This document shows positions 38,120-43,783 of a DNA stretch of 43,783 bases, in pieces. The notes under the pieces are model-generated. The model was given only the letters and a program-made list of their open reading frames with translations. It was not told the origin of the DNA and did no database searches. This DNA comes from Candidatus Thermoplasmatota archaeon (GTDB lineage Archaea; Thermoplasmatota; SW-10-69-26; JACQPN01; JAJPHT01). Each line of letters starts with the position of its first letter. Position 1 is the stretch's first letter. The position numbers were made by a program, and so were the translations under genes. Where the stretch lies: contig DATLGO010000079.1 of NCBI GenBank assembly GCA_035540375.1, positions 1 to 43,783 of the forward strand, in the 5' to 3' direction.

Positions 38120-38992
38120 GTGGACCGCGCCCCCGGGAAAGCGGCCCCGCCGGACGGCGGCCGGGACGACCTCGTCGCGAGCTTCCGCGCCCTGGGGCTC
38201 GGGGGATACGAGGCGCAGGCGTACGTGGCCCTCCTCCTCGCCGGCCCGAGCGAGGCGACGGCCCTCGCGCGCCGCGCCGGTCTTCCGACGGGGCGCATCT
38301 ACGACGTCCTCGCCGCGCTCACGACGCAGAACCTCGTGCGCCTGCGCGACGAGCGCCCGAAGGTCTACCGGGCCGTGCCCGCGAAGGCCGCGATCCAGAC
38401 CCTGCTCGCGCAGCGCCGCCGCGAGCTGGACGAGCGATACGAGGATCTCACGCATCGCGCAAGCGAGGTGGAGAAGCGCCTCGCGCGCCGCATGCCGCCG
38501 GGCGATCGCGATTCGACGTTCTACCACGTCGCGATCGGGGAGGAGGCCGCGCGCGAATACCTCACCGCGCGCATCGCGGAGGCCGAGCGCGAGCTCATGG
38601 TGAGCCTCCATCTCGACCGCTACGACGCGCGCGACGACGCGCTCTTCGAGACCATCCGCGGCGCGCTCGACCGGGGCGTCGAGGTGCGGGTCCTCATGCG
38701 CGACCGCGACATTCCGTACGTCCTCGAGTCGGGCTACAACGACCTGATCGCGCGCACGGTGCTCCCGCGCCTCGGCGAGAACCTGCACGTGCGCGTGAGC
38801 GCGCGCGAGCAGACGCCGTTCGCGGTGATCGACGGCGAGAAGGTGATGGTGGGCGTCCCGCACCCGGTCGCGCACGGCGCCTATTTCGCCGTCGTGTTCG
38901 TCCGCGACGCGAAGTTCGGAAGCACGCTCACGTCCCATTTCGGGACGCTCTGGAGCGACGCGGACCTGGATCTCGCGGACTTCGCGCGTTAG
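38120..38992 (+). CDS. TrmB-family transcriptional regulator
   Basis: A 290-residue regulator. Seen: N-terminal winged helix (~20-95) [62 protein letters not shown], a coiled-coil linker ([27 protein letters not shown]), and a C-terminal domain with [40 protein letters not shown] and [14 protein letters not shown], the sensor domain that in TrmB relatives binds sugars or related ligands. Overlapping promoters with the prenyl synthase suggest it may regulate that gene and itself. GTG start. It overlaps the acylphosphatase gene by 4 bp tail to tail. Confidence 0.9.
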   Translation: MDRAPGKAAPPDGGRDDLVASFRALGLGGYEAQAYVALLLAGPSEATALARRAGLPTGRIYDVLAALTTQNLVRLRDERPKVYRAVPAKAAIQTLLAQRRRELDERYEDLTHRASEVEKRLARRMPPGDRDSTFYHVAIGEEAAREYLTARIAEAERELMVSLHLDRYDARDDALFETIRGALDRGVEVRVLMRDRDIPYVLESGYNDLIARTVLPRLGENLHVRVSAREQTPFAVIDGEKVMVGVPHPVAHGAYFAVVFVRDAKFGSTLTSHFGTLWSDADLDLADFAR

Positions 38993-39264
38993 CCCGTCCG
39001 CCGGACCTCGAACGCCGGGAACCCCTCTTCGTTCCCGCCACGCTCGACGTCCATGAAAGCCACGCGCGCGCGAGGCGGTCCGATGCGGGCCCACGCGACG
39101 AGCTTCTCCACGGCCTCCTCGGGGCCTTCAAAAACGGCCTCGACGCGGCCGTCCGCGAGGTTGCGGACCCAGCCCGTGACGCCGAGCTTCTCGGCCTCCT
39201 GCCGGGTGGATTCACGGAAGTAGACGCCCTGGACGCGGCCGCTGATGCGGAGGTGCGCGCGCAC
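38989..39264 (-). CDS. acyP: Acylphosphatase
   Basis: A 91-residue enzyme hydrolysing the carboxyl-phosphate bond of acyl phosphates. The catalytic pair is present: Arg17 (GRVQGVYFR) and Asn35 (GWVRNL), plus [19 protein letters not shown]. Length and motif are standard. GTG start with a TATA-like element at leaderless spacing. It is divergent from the thioredoxin gene. Confidence 0.94.
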   Translation of the reverse strand: MRAHLRISGRVQGVYFRESTRQEAEKLGVTGWVRNLADGRVEAVFEGPEEAVEKLVAWARIGPPRARVAFMDVERGGNEEGFPAFEVRRTG

Positions 39265-39286
39265 GCGGCCGCAACCCGCGTCGAGG

Positions 39287-39294
39287 CTGAAATC
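39287..39294 (-). promoter_or_regulatory. TATA-like box, acylphosphatase gene
   Basis: Minus-strand GGATTTCA centred about 27 nt before GTG 39264. Confidence 0.4.
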
Positions 39295-39315
39295 CGTTTC
39301 GACCGCCTGCGCAAC

Positions 39316-39323
39316 GGTTATCC
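39316..39323 (+). promoter_or_regulatory. TATA-like box, thioredoxin gene
   Basis: GGTTATCC centred about 29 nt before ATG 39348. Confidence 0.45.
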
Positions 39324-39347
39324 CGGGGAACGCGCGATGGGCGCCGC

Positions 39348-39806
39348 ATGGACGACGACCCGGAACTCGCGGCGCTGCGCAAGCGCAAGCTCGCGGAGCT
39401 CATGGGCCTCGCCGATGCGCCCGCGGCGCCCCCGGCCGAGGCCGCGCCCGCGACGCCGGTCGACGTGACGGACGCGACGCTTCCGGCGCTTCTCGCGAAG
39501 CACCCGCTCGTCGTCGTGGACTGCTGGGCGCCGTGGTGCGGTCCGTGCCGCATCGTGGAGCCGGTCATCAAGGCCCTCGCCTCCGAGATGGCGGGCGAGG
39601 CGGTGTTCGCGAAGCTCAACGTGGACGAGAACCCGCAGACGGCGCGCGCCTTCGACGTCCGCAGCATCCCGACCCTCATGATCTTCCGGAACGGCCGGCT
39701 CGTGGACGCGATGGTCGGCGCGCAGCCGAAGCCCGCGATCGCCGCGGCCGTGCGCCGGCACAGCCCGCGGCGCGCATCGCCGGGTCCTCCGCGCCGTATC
39801 CCGTGA
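39348..39806 (+). CDS. Thioredoxin with PDCD5-like N-terminal extension
   Basis: A 152-residue protein. Residues ~40-142 are a thioredoxin fold with the active site WCGPC (63-67) and the cis-Pro loop SIPTLM; it reduces protein disulphides. Residues 1-20 ([20 protein letters not shown]) strongly resemble the N-terminal helix of PDCD5/TFAR19-type archaeal DNA-binding proteins, followed by an Ala/Pro linker; this may target the thioredoxin to a partner. The C-terminus has a basic Pro/Arg tail. ATG start. It is convergent with the large lipoprotein gene. Confidence 0.92.
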   Translation: MDDDPELAALRKRKLAELMGLADAPAAPPAEAAPATPVDVTDATLPALLAKHPLVVVDCWAPWCGPCRIVEPVIKALASEMAGEAVFAKLNVDENPQTARAFDVRSIPTLMIFRNGRLVDAMVGAQPKPAIAAAVRRHSPRRASPGPPRRIP

Positions 39807-41612
39807 TCAGCGGGCCTCGTATCGGGCCAGGTGGTCGCAGTCGTAGATCGGGTCCTCGTGCAGGACTCCGCCGGTTTCGTGGCGCATCGTGAACGTCGGC
39901 GTGCAGATCGTGAATCCCGGCGACCCGAACGGAAGGAAGAGCGTGCCGATCGAGCGGTAGTAACCGTCGCTTCCGAAGCTCCGGTCGACGCCCGCTGCGA
40001 GCGTGAGCGTATCCTTTCCACGGTCGACGGGCCTGAGGCAGACGCCGGCGACGTGGGTGGCGGACGGGTCCATGCAGGCGCCCGAGTTCGGGTCGCGCGA
40101 ATAGACGTCGGAGGGCGTTCCCCCCGTGTTCATCTGATAGACACCCGGGCCCCACCCTTCGTCGGGGATGAGGCGGACCTGGAAGTTCTCGCCGTTCGGC
40201 TGCTCGGCGGGAAACGCGCCCACGAATTCCGACCCCGGTTGCAGATAGTCATTGCCGTCGGGGCGCCGGCCGCCTTCGTACGGATCGTGCTTCGCCGCGC
40301 TCCCGATGAACCCGTCCCCATCGATGTCCTTCCAGACGCCCATCCACAGATCGAACGCGAAATAACCGGGCCCGATCGTCGTCCCCTGCTGCGGGTCCCA
40401 TCCCTGGGGGCTCGCGGCGACCGCGGCGGATTCCACCGTGGGGAAGCGGATCCCGAAGTTCACGACGTAGGCCGACGGCGGGCCGGGGATGCGCGTCGCA
40501 GGGCGCACGTCGATCCAGCCCCTGTACGTGTCCGTGAAATCCTCCCTGCGTCCCGCCGCGGAGGAGCCGCTGCCCTCCGTCCACTCGGGCGCGGCGCGCG
40601 GATAGGCCAGGTCGTACACCCCGTCCAGACCCCCGTCGACCGGGTCCACGCCCGTGCCGAACGGGAGGCGGCAGGCGTTCGGGCACCACCCCCAGCTCGG
40701 GTTGCCGTAGGCGTTCACCGTCGGGGCAAGGACCGACGCGTAGATCGCGGCGACGGGTCCGCCCGCGATCGCCGAGTAGGCGTCGATGTCGACGCGCGAA
40801 TGCTCCGTGGGCGTGAACGGGAGGCCTTCGGAGGACGGCGCAAGGACGGGATCGGACGCCGTCGCGACCCGCATCGACTGGGCGAGGGATCCATCGGGGA
40901 ACACGAGGACGTCCGAGGATTCGGCCCCCGCGAGGTAGAGCGTGTATCCTCGCAGGTGATACGTGAAATCCGGGTGGTGCGCCGGGGGCGCGTAGGCGCT
41001 CGACCATGCGGGACGAGGTCCGGGCTCGACCCAGGAGTACAGTCTCGCGTCGCGGCGAGGACTCCACTCGGAGTCGGGATCGTCGTCATCCTCGGAAAAG
41101 CTCTGCGAGAGGCGCACGACGCCGTCGCCGTCGCGGTCGTCCCAGTAGCCGAGAGCGGCCCAGAACGTGCCGAATCCCGGCAGGATCACGTCGTTCATCG
41201 CGCCCTGCGTGCCGCGGCGCGGATTCGAACCGCCGAGCCCGTCGGTCACGAGCGCCGCGGGGTCGCCGCGGTCGAGCATCTCCGAGGGGTTCTGGGAGCT
41301 CAGGAGATCCTCGTAGTTGTCGCGCTGCGCCCCGGCATTCGGGGCTCCGATCGTGGTGTAGAAATCGTCGAGCACGAGCGTCGCGAGCGGGATTCGGGGG
41401 TCTCCGGTCTCCACGCGGGGGCAGGGGCCCGTCGACTGTTGCTCCCGGGCCTCGAGGAGGCACGTCCGCTGGCCGAGGGCCGCGTGCGCGAGGGCCGACG
41501 GTTCGTCGACCTCGTAGCCGACCTCGACGCGGTATTCCCGCTGCAGGCAACCCGCCGCGAGGATCGAGAGGGTGGCCAGGAGGACGATGGAGAGGGGACG
41601 CAGGGTGATCAG
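39807..41612 (-). CDS. Large secreted lipoprotein of unknown function (CTG start)
   Basis: A 601-residue extracytoplasmic protein. Signal peptide ITLRPLSIVLLATLSILAAGC with lipobox LAAGC (Cys ~18-19). The mature part has no repeats I recognise but many Gly/Asp/Pro loops, a Ca-binding-like DDRDGDGVVRL and KDIDGDGFIG (DxDxDG-type, ~120 and ~440), and Cys pairs (WCPNAC, CMDP...CLRP) likely to form disulphides. It is probably a cell-surface or extracellular protein. The start is argued to be CTG 41612: GGAGG ends 7 nt before it. The only canonical in-frame start is TTG 41690, which would put a 26-residue prefix before the signal. Divergent from ftsZ. Confidence 0.75.
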   Translation of the reverse strand: MITLRPLSIVLLATLSILAAGCLQREYRVEVGYEVDEPSALAHAALGQRTCLLEAREQQSTGPCPRVETGDPRIPLATLVLDDFYTTIGAPNAGAQRDNYEDLLSSQNPSEMLDRGDPAALVTDGLGGSNPRRGTQGAMNDVILPGFGTFWAALGYWDDRDGDGVVRLSQSFSEDDDDPDSEWSPRRDARLYSWVEPGPRPAWSSAYAPPAHHPDFTYHLRGYTLYLAGAESSDVLVFPDGSLAQSMRVATASDPVLAPSSEGLPFTPTEHSRVDIDAYSAIAGGPVAAIYASVLAPTVNAYGNPSWGWCPNACRLPFGTGVDPVDGGLDGVYDLAYPRAAPEWTEGSGSSAAGRREDFTDTYRGWIDVRPATRIPGPPSAYVVNFGIRFPTVESAAVAASPQGWDPQQGTTIGPGYFAFDLWMGVWKDIDGDGFIGSAAKHDPYEGGRRPDGNDYLQPGSEFVGAFPAEQPNGENFQVRLIPDEGWGPGVYQMNTGGTPSDVYSRDPNSGACMDPSATHVAGVCLRPVDRGKDTLTLAAGVDRSFGSDGYYRSIGTLFLPFGSPGFTICTPTFTMRHETGGVLHEDPIYDCDHLARYEAR

Positions 41613-41619
41613 GGGAGAG

Positions 41620-41624
41620 CCTCC
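41620..41624 (-). promoter_or_regulatory. Shine-Dalgarno GGAGG, 7 nt before CTG
   Basis: Minus-strand GGAGG, then CTCTCCC, then CTG ATC ACC at 41612. It decides the start of the large lipoprotein. Confidence 0.6.
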
Positions 41625-41731
41625 GGGTCGATCAGCGGTTGGGCATAGGAAAAGGGTTGCGTCCGTCGAGAGATGCGACGCACTTCGCAACCGTTATGAG
41701 CGCGCGGCCACCCTTTCCGGGACGGATGCAC

Positions 41732-41749
41732 CGCCAGGTCCACCTGGCG
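41732..41749. promoter_or_regulatory. Palindrome in the ftsZ 5' region
   Basis: CGCCAGGT-CC-ACCTGGCG, an 8-bp perfect inverted repeat with a 2-nt centre, lies between the TATA-like CGTTATG (about 41691-41697) and the AGGAG at 41754-41758 that precedes ATG 41767. As DNA it suits a dimeric repressor; as RNA it would form a stem just upstream of the ribosome site. Confidence 0.55.
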
Positions 41750-41766
41750 CACTAGGAGCCGCCACG

Positions 41767-43014
41767 ATGAAGTCCCTCATTCAGGACGCTATCAAGAAGG
41801 CGAACGAGGAGTCCGGCGCGCCCGCCGTCCGCTCGTCGCCGTTTTCCGCGCCGAAGGCCGCGCCCGCCGCAAACGGCGCGTCGCCCTTCGCGAGCCTGTT
41901 CCCGGGCCAGCCGCAGCCGTACGCGGCGCCGGCCCCCGCGGCCCCCGCCTACGCGCAGGCCGCGATGCCGACCTCCGAGATCGACCAGGAGCTCGAAGCC
42001 CTCCTCGCGGGGCTCAACACGAAGATCAAGGTCGTCGGTTGCGGCGGCGGCGGCTGCAACACCATCATGCGGCTCAGCCAGTCGAACCTCGAGAACGTCG
42101 AGCTCATCGCGTGCAACACCGACGCGCAGCACCTTCTCAACGTCAAGGTCCCCCAGAAGATCCTCATCGGCCGCAACCTCACGCGCGGTCTCGGCGCGGG
42201 CGCGATCCCGGACGTCGGCAAGAACGCGGCCGAGGAGTCCGAGGAGGCGATCCGCAAGGCGCTCGACGGCGCGGACCTCGTGTTCGTGACCGCGGGCATG
42301 GGCGGCGGCACCGGCACGGGCTCCGCGCCCGTCGTCGCGGAGGTCGCCCGCGATCTCGGCGCGCTCACGATCGCGGTCGTCACGACCCCCTTCGGCATGG
42401 AGGGCCATATCCGCGCGAAGAACGCGGAATCGGGCCTCTCGCGCCTGCGCGACGCGGCCGACACGACGGTCGTCATCCCGAACGACAAGCTCCTCGAGGT
42501 CGCGCCGCGGCTCCCGCTCGCGCAGGCGTTCCGCGTCGCGGACGAGATCCTCATGCGCTCGATCCGCGGCCTCACCGAGATGATCACGAAGCCCGGCCTC
42601 GTGAACCTCGACTTCGCGGACCTCAAGACGGTCATGAAGAAGGGCGGCGTCGCGATGATCGGCGTCGGCGAGGCCGAAGGCGACCAGCGCGCCCGCGAAG
42701 CCATCGAGGAAGCGCTCACGTCACCGCTGCTCGACGTCGACGTGAGCAGCGCCACGGGCTGCCTCGTGGACGTCGCGGGCGGCCCCGACATGACGCTCGA
42801 GGAGGCGCAGAAGGTCGTGCAGGAGATCCACGACCGCGTCTCGCCCGACTGCCGCATCATCTGGGGCGCGAACGTGCAGCCCGACCTCGGGAAGACCCTG
42901 CGCGCGATGGTCGTCCTCACGGGCGTCCGCTCGAAGCAGATCCTCGGCCGCGACGACAGCGTGCCGAACTACCGCGAGGCGGCCCGGCCGAAGGGCGTGG
43001 ATTTCGTGCTCTAG
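41767..43014 (+). CDS. ftsZ: Cell-division GTPase FtsZ (FtsZ1-like)
   Basis: A 415-residue tubulin-superfamily GTPase forming the division ring. Seen: N-terminal MKSLIQDAIKKANEESG recalling archaeal FtsZ1, an Ala/Pro-rich linker (~20-75), then VVGCGGGGCNTIMRL (G-loop, normally GVGGAGGN), the tubulin signature GGGTGTGSAP, NAESGLSRLRDAADT, PNDKLLEV, GLTEMITKPGLVNLDFADLKTVM, SPLLDVDVSSATGCLVDVAGGPDM and IIWGANVQPDLG. The C-terminal peptide is PKGVDFVL. Three hairpins follow the stop. The unusual Cys in the G-loop (GGGGCN) may affect nucleotide binding. AGGAG 8 nt before ATG 41767. Confidence 0.95.
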   Translation: MKSLIQDAIKKANEESGAPAVRSSPFSAPKAAPAANGASPFASLFPGQPQPYAAPAPAAPAYAQAAMPTSEIDQELEALLAGLNTKIKVVGCGGGGCNTIMRLSQSNLENVELIACNTDAQHLLNVKVPQKILIGRNLTRGLGAGAIPDVGKNAAEESEEAIRKALDGADLVFVTAGMGGGTGTGSAPVVAEVARDLGALTIAVVTTPFGMEGHIRAKNAESGLSRLRDAADTTVVIPNDKLLEVAPRLPLAQAFRVADEILMRSIRGLTEMITKPGLVNLDFADLKTVMKKGGVAMIGVGEAEGDQRAREAIEEALTSPLLDVDVSSATGCLVDVAGGPDMTLEEAQKVVQEIHDRVSPDCRIIWGANVQPDLGKTLRAMVVLTGVRSKQILGRDDSVPNYREAARPKGVDFVL

Positions 43015-43034
43015 CGCAGGACTTTGTCCTGCGC
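43014..43034 (+). terminator. ftsZ terminator hairpin
   Basis: A perfect 9-bp stem with a 3-nt loop (GCGCAGGAC-TTT-GTCCTGCGC) begins with the last base of the ftsZ stop. It probably terminates or stabilises the transcript. Confidence 0.6.
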
Positions 43035-43072
43035 TTCCCCGCTTTCACCTGCGCTCGCTTCGCTCGCGCCTC

Positions 43073-43091
43073 GGGCGGCCTTCGGCCGCCC
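43073..43091 (+). terminator. GC-rich hairpin downstream of ftsZ
   Basis: GGGCGGCC-TTC-GGCCGCCC, an 8-bp perfect stem followed by CTCTTT. Second of three stem-loops after ftsZ. Confidence 0.55.
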
Positions 43092-43097
43092 TCTTTG

Positions 43098-43113
43098 GGG
43101 CGCTGTCGCGCCC
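43098..43113 (+). other. Third hairpin downstream of ftsZ
   Basis: GGGCGC-TGTC-GCGCCC, a 6-bp perfect stem. The hairpins fill the spacer between ftsZ and the repeat array; no gene is seen. Confidence 0.45.
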
Positions 43114-43199
43114 GTCCCCGCTTTCGCGTTAGGACGGAGTGGCAGGCGCTCGCTCCGCTCGCGCTCTCCCGGCGCTCGGCTCGGCGGGCAACCCCGTCC

Positions 43200-43612
43200 G
43201 GTCCAGTCCCGACGCCCGGACCCGGTCCCGGTCCCGGACCCGGACCCGGTCCCGGACCCGGACCCGGCGCCCGGTCCCGGGGCCCGGACCCGGCGCCCGG
43301 TCCCGCGGCCCGGTCCCGGTCCCGGCGCCCGGCGCCCGGTCCCGCGGCCCGGTCCCGGTCCCGGCGCCCGACGCCCGGTCCCGACGCCCGGTCCCGGTCC
43401 CGGCGCCCGACGCCCGGTCCCGACGCCCGGACCCGGTCCCGGTCCCGAATCCCGGTCCCGGCACCCGGCGCCCGACGCCCGGTCCCGGCGCCCGGACCCG
43501 GCGCCCGGTCCCGGCGCCCGACGCCCGGTCCCGGTCTCGGTCCCGGTCCCGGTCCCGAATCCCGGCACCCGGCACCCGACGCCCGCCTCCCGGCACCCAG
43601 TCCCGATACCCG
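43200..43612. repeat. Tandem 6/7-nt CCCG(G/A)N(1-2) array 2, G4-forming on minus strand
   Basis: A longer version of array 1: about 410 bp of GGTCCC, GGACCC, GGCGCCC, GACGCCC, GAATCCC and similar units, in the same orientation (C-rich plus strand, GGG tracts every 6-7 nt on the minus strand). Higher-order repeats are visible, for example GGTCCC-GACGCCC-GGTCCC blocks that recur. Both strands give long open Arg/Pro/Gly frames without gene features, so it is not coding. It lies beyond ftsZ. Confidence 0.88.
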
Positions 43613-43783
43613 TCGCCCGCCCCCGGCCCGGCCCCGCATCCCAGCGGGCGCCCTGGAACGGCGATCGCGGTGGCTGAGGGGTTTTGTCCGGACGCGTCTA
43701 GCGTCCCCGTTCCATCGGCGTCCGGCGCACGCACGTAGGAAAGCGCGCCGGGGTCTCGACGGGGGTGAGTTCCGCGTCCGGGG
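43613..43783. other. Window end, no gene seen
   Basis: A short GACGC-GTCTA-GCGTC inverted repeat is near 43692-43706. Otherwise non-repetitive G+C-rich DNA, possibly the upstream region of a gene beyond the window. Confidence 0.35.

Noticed and set aside
37094-39094. A 666-residue frame containing the prenyl synthase
   Set aside because: The N-terminal half is the complement of the TrmB-type gene; conserved synthase sequence starts only at ATG 38056.
41200-41245. A T-loop-like GGTTCGAATCC on the minus strand suggested a tRNA end
   Set aside because: The flanking bases do not form a T-stem or acceptor stem, and the stretch is inside the coding frame of the large lipoprotein (Ser-Asn-Pro-Arg codons).
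43051-43069. GCGCTCGCTTCGCTCGCGC as a hairpin
   Set aside because: It is a short direct repeat (CGCTCG...CGCTCG) rather than an inverted one; stable pairing is not possible over most of it.
43011-43738. Long open Arg/Pro/Gly/Thr frames on both strands over array 2
   Set aside because: They are by-products of the CCCGG-type repeat; there is no start signal, no promoter and no domain.

Overview
The window reads as a chromosomal segment of a very G+C-rich archaeon, most likely a member of the Euryarchaeota sensu lato (Thermoplasmatota-like is my best guess). Archaeal markers are a threonyl-tRNA synthetase with the archaeal N-terminal editing domain, a DtdA-type D-aminoacyl-tRNA deacylase, an FtsZ1-type FtsZ, a TrmB-type regulator, a trans-prenyl (GGPP-type) synthase, and DUF99, DUF2240 and HisA-related (COG1411-like) proteins. 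Many genes have a TATA-like element centred about 26-29 nt upstream of the start codon, the spacing expected for leaderless transcripts. A second class, mainly genes for secreted proteins, has a GGAGG exactly 7 nt before the start; in three of these the codon at that position is CTG. No tRNA, rRNA or CRISPR array was seen.

Layout. 1-1490: HIT hydrolase and HNH nuclease genes, tail to tail. 1564-3000: a Nudix-MBL fusion. 3001-8334: an islet visibly poorer in G+C, holding a same-strand pair of SF1 helicases: a membrane-anchored UvrD/HelD-like helicase with a PD-(D/E)XK-like insert, and an Upf1/DNA2-like helicase with an N-terminal Cys cluster. 8335-8610: a decayed DUF99 copy whose intact paralogue lies at 10043-10585; a frameshifted secreted beta-helix gene lies between them. 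10596-17709: mostly metabolic genes (pterin dehydratase, GNAT, DUF2200, Xaa-Pro peptidase, DUF72, 7Fe ferredoxin, branched-chain aminotransferase) and a LVIVD-type lipoprotein. 17762-21173: thrS, two tandem ribbon-helix-helix genes, a winged-helix gene and a small acidic protein.

21290-21522 is an array of 6/7-nt CCCG(G/A)N(1-2) units that puts regularly spaced GGG tracts on the minus strand (G-quadruplex potential). 21608-24785: OB-fold protein, DedA-like membrane protein, two GT4 glycosyltransferases. 24882-26740: a four-gene run (JAMM protease, small CPRC protein, HisA-related protein, DUF2240). 26836-30431: hypotheticals, a cysteine synthase and a secreted protein. 30537-33808: a MoxR-like AAA+ ATPase overlapping a coiled-coil/VWA protein with an internal hydrophobic segment. 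33805-37093: two tiny Cys-motif proteins, dtdA, and a pair of ArsA/Get3-like ATPases with complementary P-loop changes. 37094-43014: prenyl synthase and TrmB regulator (divergent), acylphosphatase and thioredoxin (divergent), a 601-residue lipoprotein, and ftsZ. 43014-43783: stem-loops and a second, longer CCCGG-type array.

The best candidates for something undescribed are the helicase pair, the two G4-type arrays, the GGAGG-N7-CTG start signal and the ArsA-like pair. These are readings by eye; homology was judged from remembered family motifs, not from searches.
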